From contig NZ_QHLL01000005.1 of the NCBI RefSeq assembly GCF_006864535.1, positions 1-64,000 on the forward strand: 64,000 nt of DNA. The letters run 5' to 3'. Source of the stretch: Campylobacter sp. MIT 12-8780. Lineage in GTDB: Bacteria; Campylobacterota; Campylobacteria; Campylobacterales; Campylobacteraceae. Each line of letters starts with the position of its first letter. The first letter of the stretch is position 1. Of the stretch, positions 36,326 through 44,713 are shown one piece after another. Under the pieces are notes generated by a model, which was not told the origin of the DNA, did not search any database, and saw only the letters and a program-made list of their open reading frames with translations. The position numbers and the translations under genes were made by a program.

Positions 36326-37489
36326 ATGAAAAACAAAACTAAACTTATCCATTGTGGCAGAGGCGATCAAAGCCTTGAGGTTCGTGCGGTAAATCCAAGC
36401 GTGATGAGGGCATCAACCATACTCTTTAAAGATCATGCTTCTTGGCAAAAGTATAGAGAGCTTCGAAAAACTGAGCGTGTGTTAAGTTATGGTGCAAGAG
36501 GCACGGCTACAAATTTTGAACTTGAAAAGCTTATTTGCGAGCTTGAGGGTGGTTATAGAGCCCAGCTTTTTCCAACCGGGCTTGCAGCTTTGGCTATGGT
36601 GCTTTTAAATTATGCGAGCAAAGATGCTCATTTTCTTATTAGCGATGCGATTTATGGACCTGTTCGCACGATTTGTGAGTTATTTTTAGAAAAAATGGGG
36701 GTAGAAATTGACTTTTTAAAAGCTGATGCTAGCGATGTTGAAGAAAAGATCAAGAAAAATACTAAGCTTATTTTATGCGAGAGTCCAGGTTCTATACTTT
36801 ATGAGATCATCGATCTGCCAAAGCTTTGCAAAATCGCTCACGCTCATAATATCCCAGTTGCAATTGACAATACTTACTCAAGTGGGTATTTGCTCAATCC
36901 TCTTGAGCTTGGTGTTGATATCTCAGTCATCGCTGCGACAAAATACTTAAGCGGACATTCAGATCTTACTATGGGTATAGTTGTAATCAATGAAAAAGAA
37001 TGGAAAAATTTTGATAAACTTCCAGAAGCACTAGGCTATACTACAAGTCCAGATGATGTGTATCTTGTGCTTCGTGGTATGAGAACGCTTGATATCCGTT
37101 TAAAAGCTCATGAAAAAAGCGCTGATGCAGTTGTGGAATTTTTGCAAAGCAGAAAAGAGATCAAAACGATTTTCTATCCAAAGCTTCAAACACACCCAAA
37201 TCATGATATTTTTATCCGCGATCACAAAGGTGCAAATGGTATGATTACTATAGAATTTAGCGAGGGTATCAGCAAAGATGAGGCGATTAAATTTGTGGAT
37301 AATTTGGAATTTTTTAGCATAGGTGCTAGCTGGGGTGGATATGAGAGCTTGGCTACGGTTACAACCCCACCACGAACAGCGACTGATTGGAGTAAAAGAG
37401 GTCCTTTTGTGCGTTTTCATATAGGACTTGAAGATGTTGATGAGCTTATCGCTGATTTAAAACAAGCTTTGGATAAAATTCAAAAATAA
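36326..37489 (+). CDS. MetC-type PLP-dependent C-S lyase (cystathionine beta-lyase family)
   Basis: A 387-aa Cys/Met-metabolism PLP enzyme. The PLP lysine is K206 (ATKYLSGHSD), the phosphate-binding region reads SYGARGTATNFELE, and the C-terminal SIGASWGGYESL and HIGLEDVDELIADL closely match E. coli MetC. MetC-type enzymes split C-S bonds by beta-elimination, giving 2-aminoacrylate, which RidA then hydrolyses. AAAAGGAG precedes ATG 36326. Its neighbours suggest a catabolic thioether or cysteine substrate rather than methionine synthesis. In C. jejuni the counterpart is annotated, as I recall, as a truncated metC. Confidence 0.9.
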   Translation: MKNKTKLIHCGRGDQSLEVRAVNPSVMRASTILFKDHASWQKYRELRKTERVLSYGARGTATNFELEKLICELEGGYRAQLFPTGLAALAMVLLNYASKDAHFLISDAIYGPVRTICELFLEKMGVEIDFLKADASDVEEKIKKNTKLILCESPGSILYEIIDLPKLCKIAHAHNIPVAIDNTYSSGYLLNPLELGVDISVIAATKYLSGHSDLTMGIVVINEKEWKNFDKLPEALGYTTSPDDVYLVLRGMRTLDIRLKAHEKSADAVVEFLQSRKEIKTIFYPKLQTHPNHDIFIRDHKGANGMITIEFSEGISKDEAIKFVDNLEFFSIGASWGGYESLATVTTPPRTATDWSKRGPFVRFHIGLEDVDELIADLKQALDKIQK

Positions 37490-37501
37490 AAAGGATAGAT
37501 A

Positions 37502-38872
37502 ATGAAAACAAGTGTATTTGATATGAGTTTGCTTCAAGATTCTTGGAGCACTGAAGCGATGCGTAGTGTTTTTTGCGAGGAAAATAGAATTCAAAAATGG
37601 CTTGATGTGGAAGCTGCTTTAGCCAAAGCTCAAGCTAAGCTTAAGATTATCCCTCAAAAAGCTGCTGATGAGATTGCTAAAAAGGCTCATTATAAATTTA
37701 TGGATATGGATTTTATCGTGGCTGAGTTCAAAAAAACAAAACATCCTTTAGTGCCGACTATAAGAGGTTTGGAAAAGGCTTGCGAGCATGGTTTTGGCGA
37801 GTTTGTGCATTTTGGCGTAACAACGCAAGATATTATCGATACAGGCTTTGTCTTGCAGTTTAAAGAAGCATTAAATTTAATCAAAAAGGATTTAAAAGAT
37901 ATTGCCACAGCTTTACTAAAGCTTACTAAAACGCATAAAAATACAGCTATGATGGGAAGAACGCTTTCTTTGCAAGCTTTGCCGATTACTTTTGGGCATA
38001 AAAGTGCGATTTGGCTGAGTGAATTAAGTCGTCATTATGATCGAATTTTAGAGCTTGAAAAAAGGCTATATGTAGGCTTAATCGTAGGAGCTGTAGGCAC
38101 AAAAGCAAGTTTAAGCGATCAATGCAATGAGGTAGAAAAACTTACCCTTGAAAGCTTGAACTTAAGTATGCCAGATATTTCTTGGCAGCCAGCAAGAGAT
38201 AGGTTTATCGAGCTTGGCTATGTTTTAGGCAATATTAACGCCACATTTAACAAAATCGCTCATCAAATTTTACTTCTTGCACACAATGAGATCGATGAGC
38301 TAGCTGAGCCTTTTGGAAAAGGGCAGGTAGGAAGCTCGACTATGCCACATAAAAGAAATCCAGCAGTAAGTGAAAACGCAGTAACCGTAAGCAATGCTTT
38401 AAAAGCTAATCTAGCCATTTTAAGCGATATAGAAAGGCATGAGCATGAAAGAGATGGGCAGGTTTGGAAAATGGAATGGAAGCTTTTACCAGAAATTTTT
38501 CTTATGCTTTCTGTGGTTTTGGCAAATATGAAATTTGTTTTAAGTGATTTAGAGCTTAAAAAAGACAAAATGCTTGAAAACTTAAATACCTTAAAAGGTT
38601 TTGTGCTTGCAGAACGCGTTATGTTTGCACTAAGCGATCATTATGGCAAGCAACATGCCCATGAGATCGTGTATGAAAATGCTATGCGTGGCATTGAGGC
38701 AAAGAAAAGCTTTAAAGAAGTCTTACTTCTTGATAAAAGAGTGAGTAAGGTGCTTAATGAAAAACAAATCGATGAACTTATGGACGCGACAACTTATGTG
38801 GGCTATGCACCAAAACTTGTCGATGAGTTTTTAACTAAGGCTAAAAATTATGCTATTTTTAAGGCAAAATGA
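37502..38872 (+). CDS. Aspartase/fumarase-superfamily C-N or C-S lyase
   Basis: A 456-aa lyase of the adenylosuccinate/argininosuccinate lyase superfamily. The fumarate-lyase signature is at residues 277-287 (GSSTMPHKRNP), with the catalytic serine S278 or S279. Other blocks are GVTTQDIIDT (about 104) and MMGRTLSLQALPITFG (about 150). All members release fumarate from a succinyl compound. PurB of Campylobacter has a different setting, so this is a paralogue with another substrate. Candidates are N-substituted aspartates, iminodisuccinate, or S-succinyl thiols as for characterised S-(2-succino) lyases. It overlaps the next gene by 4 bp. Confidence 0.9.
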   Translation: MKTSVFDMSLLQDSWSTEAMRSVFCEENRIQKWLDVEAALAKAQAKLKIIPQKAADEIAKKAHYKFMDMDFIVAEFKKTKHPLVPTIRGLEKACEHGFGEFVHFGVTTQDIIDTGFVLQFKEALNLIKKDLKDIATALLKLTKTHKNTAMMGRTLSLQALPITFGHKSAIWLSELSRHYDRILELEKRLYVGLIVGAVGTKASLSDQCNEVEKLTLESLNLSMPDISWQPARDRFIELGYVLGNINATFNKIAHQILLLAHNEIDELAEPFGKGQVGSSTMPHKRNPAVSENAVTVSNALKANLAILSDIERHEHERDGQVWKMEWKLLPEIFLMLSVVLANMKFVLSDLELKKDKMLENLNTLKGFVLAERVMFALSDHYGKQHAHEIVYENAMRGIEAKKSFKEVLLLDKRVSKVLNEKQIDELMDATTYVGYAPKLVDEFLTKAKNYAIFKAK

Positions 38873-40215
38873 TGTTTTATAGCGAAATTTTAGCTGATTT
38901 TGTGGTTAATCTTGATCTTAAAACCATTCCAGATGAGGTAAAACAAAGGGCAAAAGAGCTTATACTAGATACCTTAGGCACAGCCTTAGCAGCAAGTAAT
39001 GAAGAATGCGTTTTAAATGCTCTAAAAGCGTTTAAAGCTATGCCAAGCTCAGATGAACAGGCTCAAATTTGGGGAAAAGATGAAAATCTAAGCGTGATTT
39101 ATGCAGCGATGAATAACGCTATTGCTGCTCACGCTCTTGACTTTGATGATACGCACACTGAAGCTATCTTACACGCAAGTGCGATTTTGGCTCCTTTGTG
39201 CTTAAGTTATGGTTTTAGCGTGTGTAAAAGTGGCGAAAGGGTGCTTAAAGCCTTTATTGCAGGCTGGGAAGTCGCTGCTCGCATAGGTATAGCAAGCAAA
39301 GGCACTTTTCATAAAAGAGGTTTTCACACAACAGCAATTTGTGGGGTGTTTGGTGCAGCTGTTGCTAGTGGGGTTTTACTCGAGCTTAACAAAACGCAAA
39401 TGATTAATGCTTTAGGCTTTGCTGGTTCTTTTGCAAGTGGTGTAAATGAGTTTTTATCAAATGGCTCAAATTCAAAGGTTTTACACATAGCCAATGCTCT
39501 TAAAAATGGTATTTTTATCGCTCATTTTGCAAAGGCAAATTTAAATGCACCTTTGAGTATTTTTGAGGGTAGGGACAATGTATTTCGTGCTTTTGGTATA
39601 GAAGAAGAGTGCGATAAAAACGAGCTTGATAAGGGTTTAAATGAAATTTGGCAAATTTTACAAGTAAGCATAAAGCCCTATCCGAGCTGTCATTTTGCGC
39701 ATGGTTTTATTGATTGTGCTTTAGCCTTGCGTGAAGATGGGCTTAAAAATGAAGACATACAAAGCATTGAATGTTTTGTTGATGAGGTGCCAATCTCTTT
39801 TATTTGCGATCCAATCTCTGCAAAATACGAGCCAAAAACAGCGTATGAGGCTAAATTTTCTATGCCTTTTTTAATGGCTCTTGCTTTTGAGGACGGCTTT
39901 TTAAATTTAAGCTCTTACCAAAATCTTAAGCGAAAAAATGTACTTGAGTTTGCAAAGAAAATCACCTATAAAAAACACAAGTCAAGTGGTTTTCCAAAGT
40001 ATTTTCCCGGACATTTGAAAGCGTATTTGAAAAATGGCAAAATTATCACAAAAGATATTTTCATCAACAAAGGCAATTTTGATAATCCTCTTAGCCTTGA
40101 TGAGCTTGAATTTAAGTTTTTAAATAATGCCAAGCAAGCAATTGATGAAAAAAGAGCAAGGGCGCTTATCTTAAAAATCACCTCGCTAGAAACTCAAAAG
40201 GAGTTTCAAATTTAA
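38869..40215 (+). CDS. MmgE/PrpD-family protein (epimerase or hydratase)
   Basis: A 448-aa all-helical plus C-terminal alpha/beta MmgE/PrpD protein with the family motifs AAHALDFDDTH (about residue 83), RGFHTTAICGVFGAA and KPYPSCHFAHG. The family includes 2-methylcitrate dehydratase, cis-aconitate decarboxylase and iminodisuccinate epimerase, all acting on di- or tricarboxylates by proton abstraction. No methylcitrate genes are nearby. Coupled to a fumarate-releasing lyase, an epimerase for a succinyl stereocentre is the most attractive role. The ATG at 38869 overlaps the upstream stop. The C. jejuni equivalent (Cj1395) is a pseudogene as I remember it. Confidence 0.9.
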   Translation: MMFYSEILADFVVNLDLKTIPDEVKQRAKELILDTLGTALAASNEECVLNALKAFKAMPSSDEQAQIWGKDENLSVIYAAMNNAIAAHALDFDDTHTEAILHASAILAPLCLSYGFSVCKSGERVLKAFIAGWEVAARIGIASKGTFHKRGFHTTAICGVFGAAVASGVLLELNKTQMINALGFAGSFASGVNEFLSNGSNSKVLHIANALKNGIFIAHFAKANLNAPLSIFEGRDNVFRAFGIEEECDKNELDKGLNEIWQILQVSIKPYPSCHFAHGFIDCALALREDGLKNEDIQSIECFVDEVPISFICDPISAKYEPKTAYEAKFSMPFLMALAFEDGFLNLSSYQNLKRKNVLEFAKKITYKKHKSSGFPKYFPGHLKAYLKNGKIITKDIFINKGNFDNPLSLDELEFKFLNNAKQAIDEKRARALILKITSLETQKEFQI

Positions 40216-40217
40216 AT

Positions 40218-40252
40218 TTTTTGTCAGCTTTTGTGTTTTGGGCTGACAAAAA
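40218..40252 (+). terminator. Terminator of the catabolic operon
   Basis: TTTTTGTCAGC pairs with GCTGACAAAAA across a 13-base loop. The arms are T- and A-rich, so it may act in both directions. It isolates the regulator gene at 40310. Confidence 0.7.
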
Positions 40253-40276
40253 TGTCTAAAACACGCATAAAAAAGC

Positions 40277-40282
40277 TATAAT
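40277..40282 (+). promoter_or_regulatory. -10 box (TATAAT) of the regulator gene
   Basis: AAGCTATAAT lies 28 bp before ATG 40310 and after the operon terminator, so the regulator has its own transcript. Confidence 0.6.
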
Positions 40283-40309
40283 TAAATATCAAAGTTTTAA
40301 AGGTAGAGC

Positions 40310-40978
40310 ATGAATGATGATCAAAAAGAGCTTTTCATCAAACTTACACATTTTTTAGGGCAAGTTTTGGGTAAAAATTATGAAGTCGTTTTTCATATCA
40401 TATCCAAAGAAGGCTCTTGTATCGCAGCTATTGCAAACAACCATATCAGCGGACGCAGCCAAAACTCACCGCTAACCGATCTTGCAAGTAAGCTTGTGCA
40501 AGAAAAGGCGTATTTAAAGCAAGATTTTTTGTGTGATTATAAAGCTTCTACAAAATACAACACGCTTTTAAGGGGTTCTACTTTTTTTATCAAACAAAAG
40601 GATAAGCTTGTAGGAATTTTGTGTATAAACCACGACACAACAGAGCTTAGAGCCGCAGTACATAAAATCATAGAGCTTGAAAATCTAAAAGGTTTTGATG
40701 ACTTTTTGCCCTTGTGTGAAAAGCAAGATCAACACGATGCTTTGGCAAGTAGTGAAAGTTTAAGTGAGAGTATAGAAGATATTTTAGCTCAAAATATAGA
40801 TTTAAAACTCTTAAATTCAGGCTTTGCGCTCACAAGCACGCAAAAAAATGAAATCATTTGCAAGCTTTACAAAAAAGGCATTTTTAATATCAAAGGAGCC
40901 ATAAGTATAGTTGCCAAGCTTTTAAAAATTTCTGAACCTAGCGTGTATAGGTATTTAAATAAGCTTAAAAAGCTTTGA
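40310..40978 (+). CDS. YheO/DauR-type PAS-HTH transcriptional regulator
   Basis: A 222-aa regulator with an N-terminal YheO-like PAS domain (about 5-120: FHIISKEGSCIAAIANNHISGRS, then GILCINHD) and a C-terminal helix-turn-helix (about 165-222: TSTQKNEIICKLYKKG, IVAKLLKISEPSVYRYL). The family includes DauR, the D-arginine utilisation repressor, so a small-molecule ligand is likely. It presumably controls the ridA to prpD operon. In C. jejuni I recall it divergent from ridA (Cj1387c); here it has moved to the other end, on the same strand. Confidence 0.87.
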   Translation: MNDDQKELFIKLTHFLGQVLGKNYEVVFHIISKEGSCIAAIANNHISGRSQNSPLTDLASKLVQEKAYLKQDFLCDYKASTKYNTLLRGSTFFIKQKDKLVGILCINHDTTELRAAVHKIIELENLKGFDDFLPLCEKQDQHDALASSESLSESIEDILAQNIDLKLLNSGFALTSTQKNEIICKLYKKGIFNIKGAISIVAKLLKISEPSVYRYLNKLKKL

Positions 40979-40990
40979 GTAAGATAAAAG

Positions 40991-41029
40991 CAAGACTTTC
41001 AAGCTTAAATTTGGGCTTGAAAGTCTTTG
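40991..41029. terminator. Bidirectional terminator between the regulator and glnA
   Basis: A long inverted repeat, CAAGACTTTCAAGC against GCTTGAAAGTCTTTG, with a ten-base loop. It lies between two convergent genes and is flanked by A- and T-rich ends, so it can stop both. Confidence 0.8.
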
Positions 41030-41042
41030 AAAAGCTAAAAAA

Positions 41043-42473
41043 CTAGCAAGAATAGCAGGTTTTAAACTCATATGCTGTTGGGCGAGCTTCCACAGGCCAC
41101 ACTTGGGTTTGAAATTTAAGGTGCTGATAATCATCGATAAAAGTATCACTCATCACAGGCTTTAAGTAAGCATTGTGACGGATTAGAGCTTCTAGGCTTC
41201 CTCTTAGGGTATGTGGGAGCTGTTCTATACCTTTTTCTCTAATCTCATCAAGAGTCAGTTCAAAAAGATTTTCATCCATAGGTCCAACTGGAATAGTTTT
41301 GTTTTTAATGCCATCAAGTCCAGCCATAAGCAAGCTGACAAAGGCTAAATACGGACAAGAGGTGCTATCTGGAAAACGCATTTCAATGCGCGCTGAGTTT
41401 TTGCCTACGCCGTAAGGCACACGACAACTTGCCGAGCGGTTTTGGCAAGAATAAGTTAAAATCGAAGGTGCTTCAAAGCCAGGAATTAAGCGTTTATATG
41501 AGTTTGAACTTGGATTTGTAAAAGCTGCTACGCTTCTTGCGTGAGCTAAAACTCCACCTATATAATGAATTGCTGTTTGACTAAGCCCACCATAGCCTGC
41601 CTTATCATAAAACAAATTTACTCCATTTTTCCAAAGGCTCATATGCACATGCATACCATTTCCATTGTCTCCATAAAGTGGTTTTGGCATAAAAGTTGCA
41701 GTTTTGCCGTTAAGATGAGCAACCATTCTTACGACATATTTATAAATTTGCACATTATCAGCAGCTTCAACAAGGGTGCCAAAATTTATACCTATTTCAC
41801 CTTGTCCTTGAGCAACCTCGTGGTGATGAACAAAGGTTGTAAGTCCTACTTTTTCAAGAGTTTGCACCATCTCAGCTCTAAGATCAACCATGCTATCAAT
41901 TGGCTGAACCGGAAAATAGCCTCCCTTAGTGCGTGGGCGATGTCCTGTGTTGTAGCCATCTACATAGTCTTTATCATCATTCCATTCGCCTTCTTCGGTG
42001 TCTATCTCATACTTTGCACAATGGATATTATCTACTATCTTTACGCTATCAAAGACAAAAAATTCATTTTCTGGTCCAAAATACGCTGTATCAGCAACGC
42101 CGCTTTCCTCAAGATATGCCATAGCTTTTTTAGCTATACTTCTTGGGCATTTTTCATACATTTGTCCCTTATAAATATCATATACATCACAAAATACAAT
42201 GATAGTAATATCAGCTGTAAAAGGGTCTAAAAAAGCACTTTGTGCGTCTGGTTTTAAAATCATATCTGATTTTTCAATGGGTTGCCAACCTTCTATAGAG
42301 CTACCATCAAAAGGAATTCCTTCTTCAAAATGATCTTTTTTAATCGCATGGATATTGTAAGTGATATGGTGCCAAGTGCCTATCATATCAGTGAATCTAA
42401 AATCCACAAAGGCAACTTCATTTTTTTTGCAAAAATCAAAAAAATCGTCGACACTTTTTACAAATTTTCCCAT
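41043..42473 (-). CDS. glnA: Glutamine synthetase type I
   Basis: A 476-aa GSI forming dodecamers that make glutamine from glutamate, ammonia and ATP. Visible signatures: FDGSSIEGW near the N-terminus, [23 protein letters not shown] (ATP/metal), [15 protein letters not shown] and RIEMRFPD. The usual adenylylation tyrosine in the NLY segment is phenylalanine (F404 in DENLFEL), so covalent GlnE-type control should be absent, as noted for H. pylori. GGAGAAAAA precedes the ATG. Transcribed alone. Confidence 0.97.
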   Translation of the reverse strand: MGKFVKSVDDFFDFCKKNEVAFVDFRFTDMIGTWHHITYNIHAIKKDHFEEGIPFDGSSIEGWQPIEKSDMILKPDAQSAFLDPFTADITIIVFCDVYDIYKGQMYEKCPRSIAKKAMAYLEESGVADTAYFGPENEFFVFDSVKIVDNIHCAKYEIDTEEGEWNDDKDYVDGYNTGHRPRTKGGYFPVQPIDSMVDLRAEMVQTLEKVGLTTFVHHHEVAQGQGEIGINFGTLVEAADNVQIYKYVVRMVAHLNGKTATFMPKPLYGDNGNGMHVHMSLWKNGVNLFYDKAGYGGLSQTAIHYIGGVLAHARSVAAFTNPSSNSYKRLIPGFEAPSILTYSCQNRSASCRVPYGVGKNSARIEMRFPDSTSCPYLAFVSLLMAGLDGIKNKTIPVGPMDENLFELTLDEIREKGIEQLPHTLRGSLEALIRHNAYLKPVMSDTFIDDYQHLKFQTQVWPVEARPTAYEFKTCYSC

Positions 42474-42686
42474 TTTTTCTCCTTCAAAATTTAAATTAAA
42501 GAAATTGTATCATAAAATTATTTAATTAAGCTTAAATTAATAAAAAAAATATATTCAAAATAATAAATAATTATTTTATCGCTATAAAAACCAAAAAAAA
42601 CAAAGATAATTGCTTTATAAATTAAATAATAAAAAGCTTTTTGTGAAGTTTTGCATATTTTTATTTGATATTTTAAAAATTTTGAA

Positions 42687-42692
42687 TATAAT
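42687..42692 (+). promoter_or_regulatory. -10 box (TATAAT) upstream of cheZ
   Basis: TTTGAATATAAT, 55 bp before cheZ, at the end of a 270-bp very AT-rich divergent spacer (42474-42747) that also carries the glnA promoter. I see no gene in that spacer. Confidence 0.5.
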
Positions 42693-42747
42693 TACATTGC
42701 TAAAAAATATAAAAAATTGCATTTAATGCAGTTTTTAAGGAAAAGAA

Positions 42748-43467
42748 ATGACTCAAGAAGAACTTGATGTTTTGATGGGCAACGAGGAAAAGGTAAATAT
42801 TGATGAACTCAACTCCCAAAAGGAACAAGCCCAAGACGATTCAGATCATAAAACAGCGTATGGTGATATAGTAGATGGCATAAAATCGCAAGATTACAAA
42901 TCCTCATCAAGCATCGCTTGGCCCCCTCCACCGCCAAATCAAGAACATAAGGTTGTTCATCAGCTTGATGATGTAACTAGAGATAGTGAAGAAAAGGCTA
43001 TTGAGCAGCTTGATAGGCTTGAAATCATGAGTAATCATTTCTCAAATTCAGAAAAATCACTCAAACAACTTGACGCAATCTTTAAGAAAAATATAGAAAT
43101 TTTTTCCATTCTAAGTGAAAAATTTCCAAATGTTCAAACCTTTCAGCAAGCTTTACAAAGCAATCAAAGCAGTCAAAGTATCAGTTCTCAAATCACCGAA
43201 TGGCTTGAGGCTGGACAAGATGAAGCGATGATGGCGATGGACGCGATGCAGTATCAAGACATACACCGACAAAAAATCGAAAGAGTGATTAATGTTATGC
43301 GTGCCTTAAATCGCTATATGAGCTCTTTATTTGAAGGTAAGATTGATGATAGTAAGCGCGTAGGCTCAGCAGTGCATATTAATGGTGACTCGACTGAAAA
43401 TGTGGTAAGCAATGATGATATAGAAGCCTTAATCACAAGCCTAGGGCAAAAAAGTGATCAAGCCTGA
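42748..43467 (+). CDS. cheZ: CheZ-type CheY-phosphate phosphatase (remote CheZ)
   Basis: A 239-aa, mostly helical protein whose helix DAMQYQDIHRQKIERVINVM carries D171 and Q175. Their four-residue spacing equals the catalytic D143/Q147 of E. coli CheZ. A disordered linker with WPPPPP lies near residue 52. Both ends carry FliM-like short motifs: TQEELDVLMG at the N-terminus and NDDIEALITSLG at the C-terminus, resembling the EIDALL CheY-binding peptide. It would dephosphorylate CheY near the flagellar switch. It leads the operon that continues to rplS. Confidence 0.88.
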   Translation: MTQEELDVLMGNEEKVNIDELNSQKEQAQDDSDHKTAYGDIVDGIKSQDYKSSSSIAWPPPPPNQEHKVVHQLDDVTRDSEEKAIEQLDRLEIMSNHFSNSEKSLKQLDAIFKKNIEIFSILSEKFPNVQTFQQALQSNQSSQSISSQITEWLEAGQDEAMMAMDAMQYQDIHRQKIERVINVMRALNRYMSSLFEGKIDDSKRVGSAVHINGDSTENVVSNDDIEALITSLGQKSDQA

Positions 43468-44713
43468 GATCGTTGCTCCAGCAGGAAATTTTTCTAAGCT
43501 TAAAATAGCCTTAGCTTATGGAGCTGACGCTGTTTATGCTGGGGTAAATCATTTTTCTTTACGCTCTCGTGCGGCAAAGGAATTTGACTATGAAAGCTTT
43601 GAAGAGGCGATACGTTACACCCATGATTTAGGTAAAAAAATTTTTGTTACTATAAATGGTTTTCATTTAAGTGCTCAAATAGAAGGCTTAAAAAGGCATA
43701 TACTTAGGCTTAAAGAAATGAAGCCAGATGCTTTTATCGTCGCTTCTATTGGGGCTATGCGTTTGGTTAAAGAGCTTGCTCCTGAGATTAATTTACATGT
43801 TTCAACTCAAGCTAATATCTTAAACTATCTTGATGCTAAGGCTTATGAGGATTTGGGCGCAAAAAGGATAGTCATCGCAAGAGAACTTGGGCTTAAAGAT
43901 GCAAAGATCATTAAAGAGCATTGTCCTAAACTTGAGCTTGAAGCCTTTGTGCATGGTTCTATGTGTTTTGCGTATTCTGGACGCTGTTTGATTAGCTCAG
44001 TGCAAAGTGGGCGTATGAGCAATCGTGGCTCTTGTGCTAATGATTGCCGTTTTTCGTATGAGCTTTATGCTAAAAATCCAGAAAATGGGGTTTTGTTTCG
44101 CCTTGAAGAAGATGAAAATGGCACGCATATTTTTAATTCAAAGGATTTAAATTTAAGCTCGCACATAGAAAAGATTATGAAAGAAGAATGCGTAAATGCT
44201 TTTAAGATAGAGGGTAGAACAAAAAGTGAGTATTATGTGGCTTTAACGACAAGGACTTATAAAATGGCGATTGAAGATGTGCTAAAAGGTGAGTTTCAAG
44301 CCCAAAAATATGAAACTGAAATTCACACCTTAAAAAATAGAGGATTTACAGACGGCTACTTAATCTCAAGAGCCTATGAAAAAGCTGATACGCAAAATCA
44401 TCATTCAAGTTTAGAGCTTGGTTCTCATCAAGTAGAAGCCTTTAGTGAAGATGGGGAGTTTTTTAAGTGCAAGGGTAAGATCAAGCCTTGTCAAAGCTAT
44501 GAAATTTTAGCCCCACTTGAAAGCAAGATAGAGCCTGTAGATAATGAATTTGGTGTGATTTTTAAGGAAAATGATCGATATTTTGTTGAGTTTAAAAAAC
44601 TTATAGCAAAAAACAATAAAGAATTTAAAGAAATCCACAGCGGTAATGAAAATGAGATTAAAATGCCAAGCAAGCTGCCTGAATTTAGCTTTTTAAGAAA
44701 GGAAATAATATGA
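43454..44713 (+). CDS. U32 peptidase-family protein (TrhP/YegQ-like, tRNA hydroxylation)
   Basis: A 419-aa U32 protein. The family motif is visible as LEAFVHGSMCFAYSGRCLIS, followed by further cysteines (RGSCANDCRFSYEL) that may hold an Fe-S cluster. In E. coli, U32 members YegQ/TrhP and YhbU/V or RlhA act in RNA hydroxylation with prephenate-derived substrate; the TrhP type is most similar in length. It starts with GTG 43454 inside the end of cheZ, and overlaps purE by 4 bp. Confidence 0.9.
   Translation: MIKPEIVAPAGNFSKLKIALAYGADAVYAGVNHFSLRSRAAKEFDYESFEEAIRYTHDLGKKIFVTINGFHLSAQIEGLKRHILRLKEMKPDAFIVASIGAMRLVKELAPEINLHVSTQANILNYLDAKAYEDLGAKRIVIARELGLKDAKIIKEHCPKLELEAFVHGSMCFAYSGRCLISSVQSGRMSNRGSCANDCRFSYELYAKNPENGVLFRLEEDENGTHIFNSKDLNLSSHIEKIMKEECVNAFKIEGRTKSEYYVALTTRTYKMAIEDVLKGEFQAQKYETEIHTLKNRGFTDGYLISRAYEKADTQNHHSSLELGSHQVEAFSEDGEFFKCKGKIKPCQSYEILAPLESKIEPVDNEFGVIFKENDRYFVEFKKLIAKNNKEFKEIHSGNENEIKMPSKLPEFSFLRKEII

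Noticed and set aside
37502-38872. Naming this gene purB (adenylosuccinate lyase)
   Set aside because: The superfamily signature alone does not show this; operon context with RidA, MetC-type lyase, DcuC and PrpD points to a catabolic substrate.
41565-42230. 221-aa plus-strand ORF opposite glnA
   Set aside because: It is antisense to strongly conserved glnA; its sequence is the low-complexity His/Ile/Ser pattern of a shadow frame.
42474-42747. Possible small RNA or gene in the glnA-cheZ spacer
   Set aside because: Very AT-rich; I find no stable hairpin with T-tract and no ORF with a ribosome-binding site, only divergent promoters.
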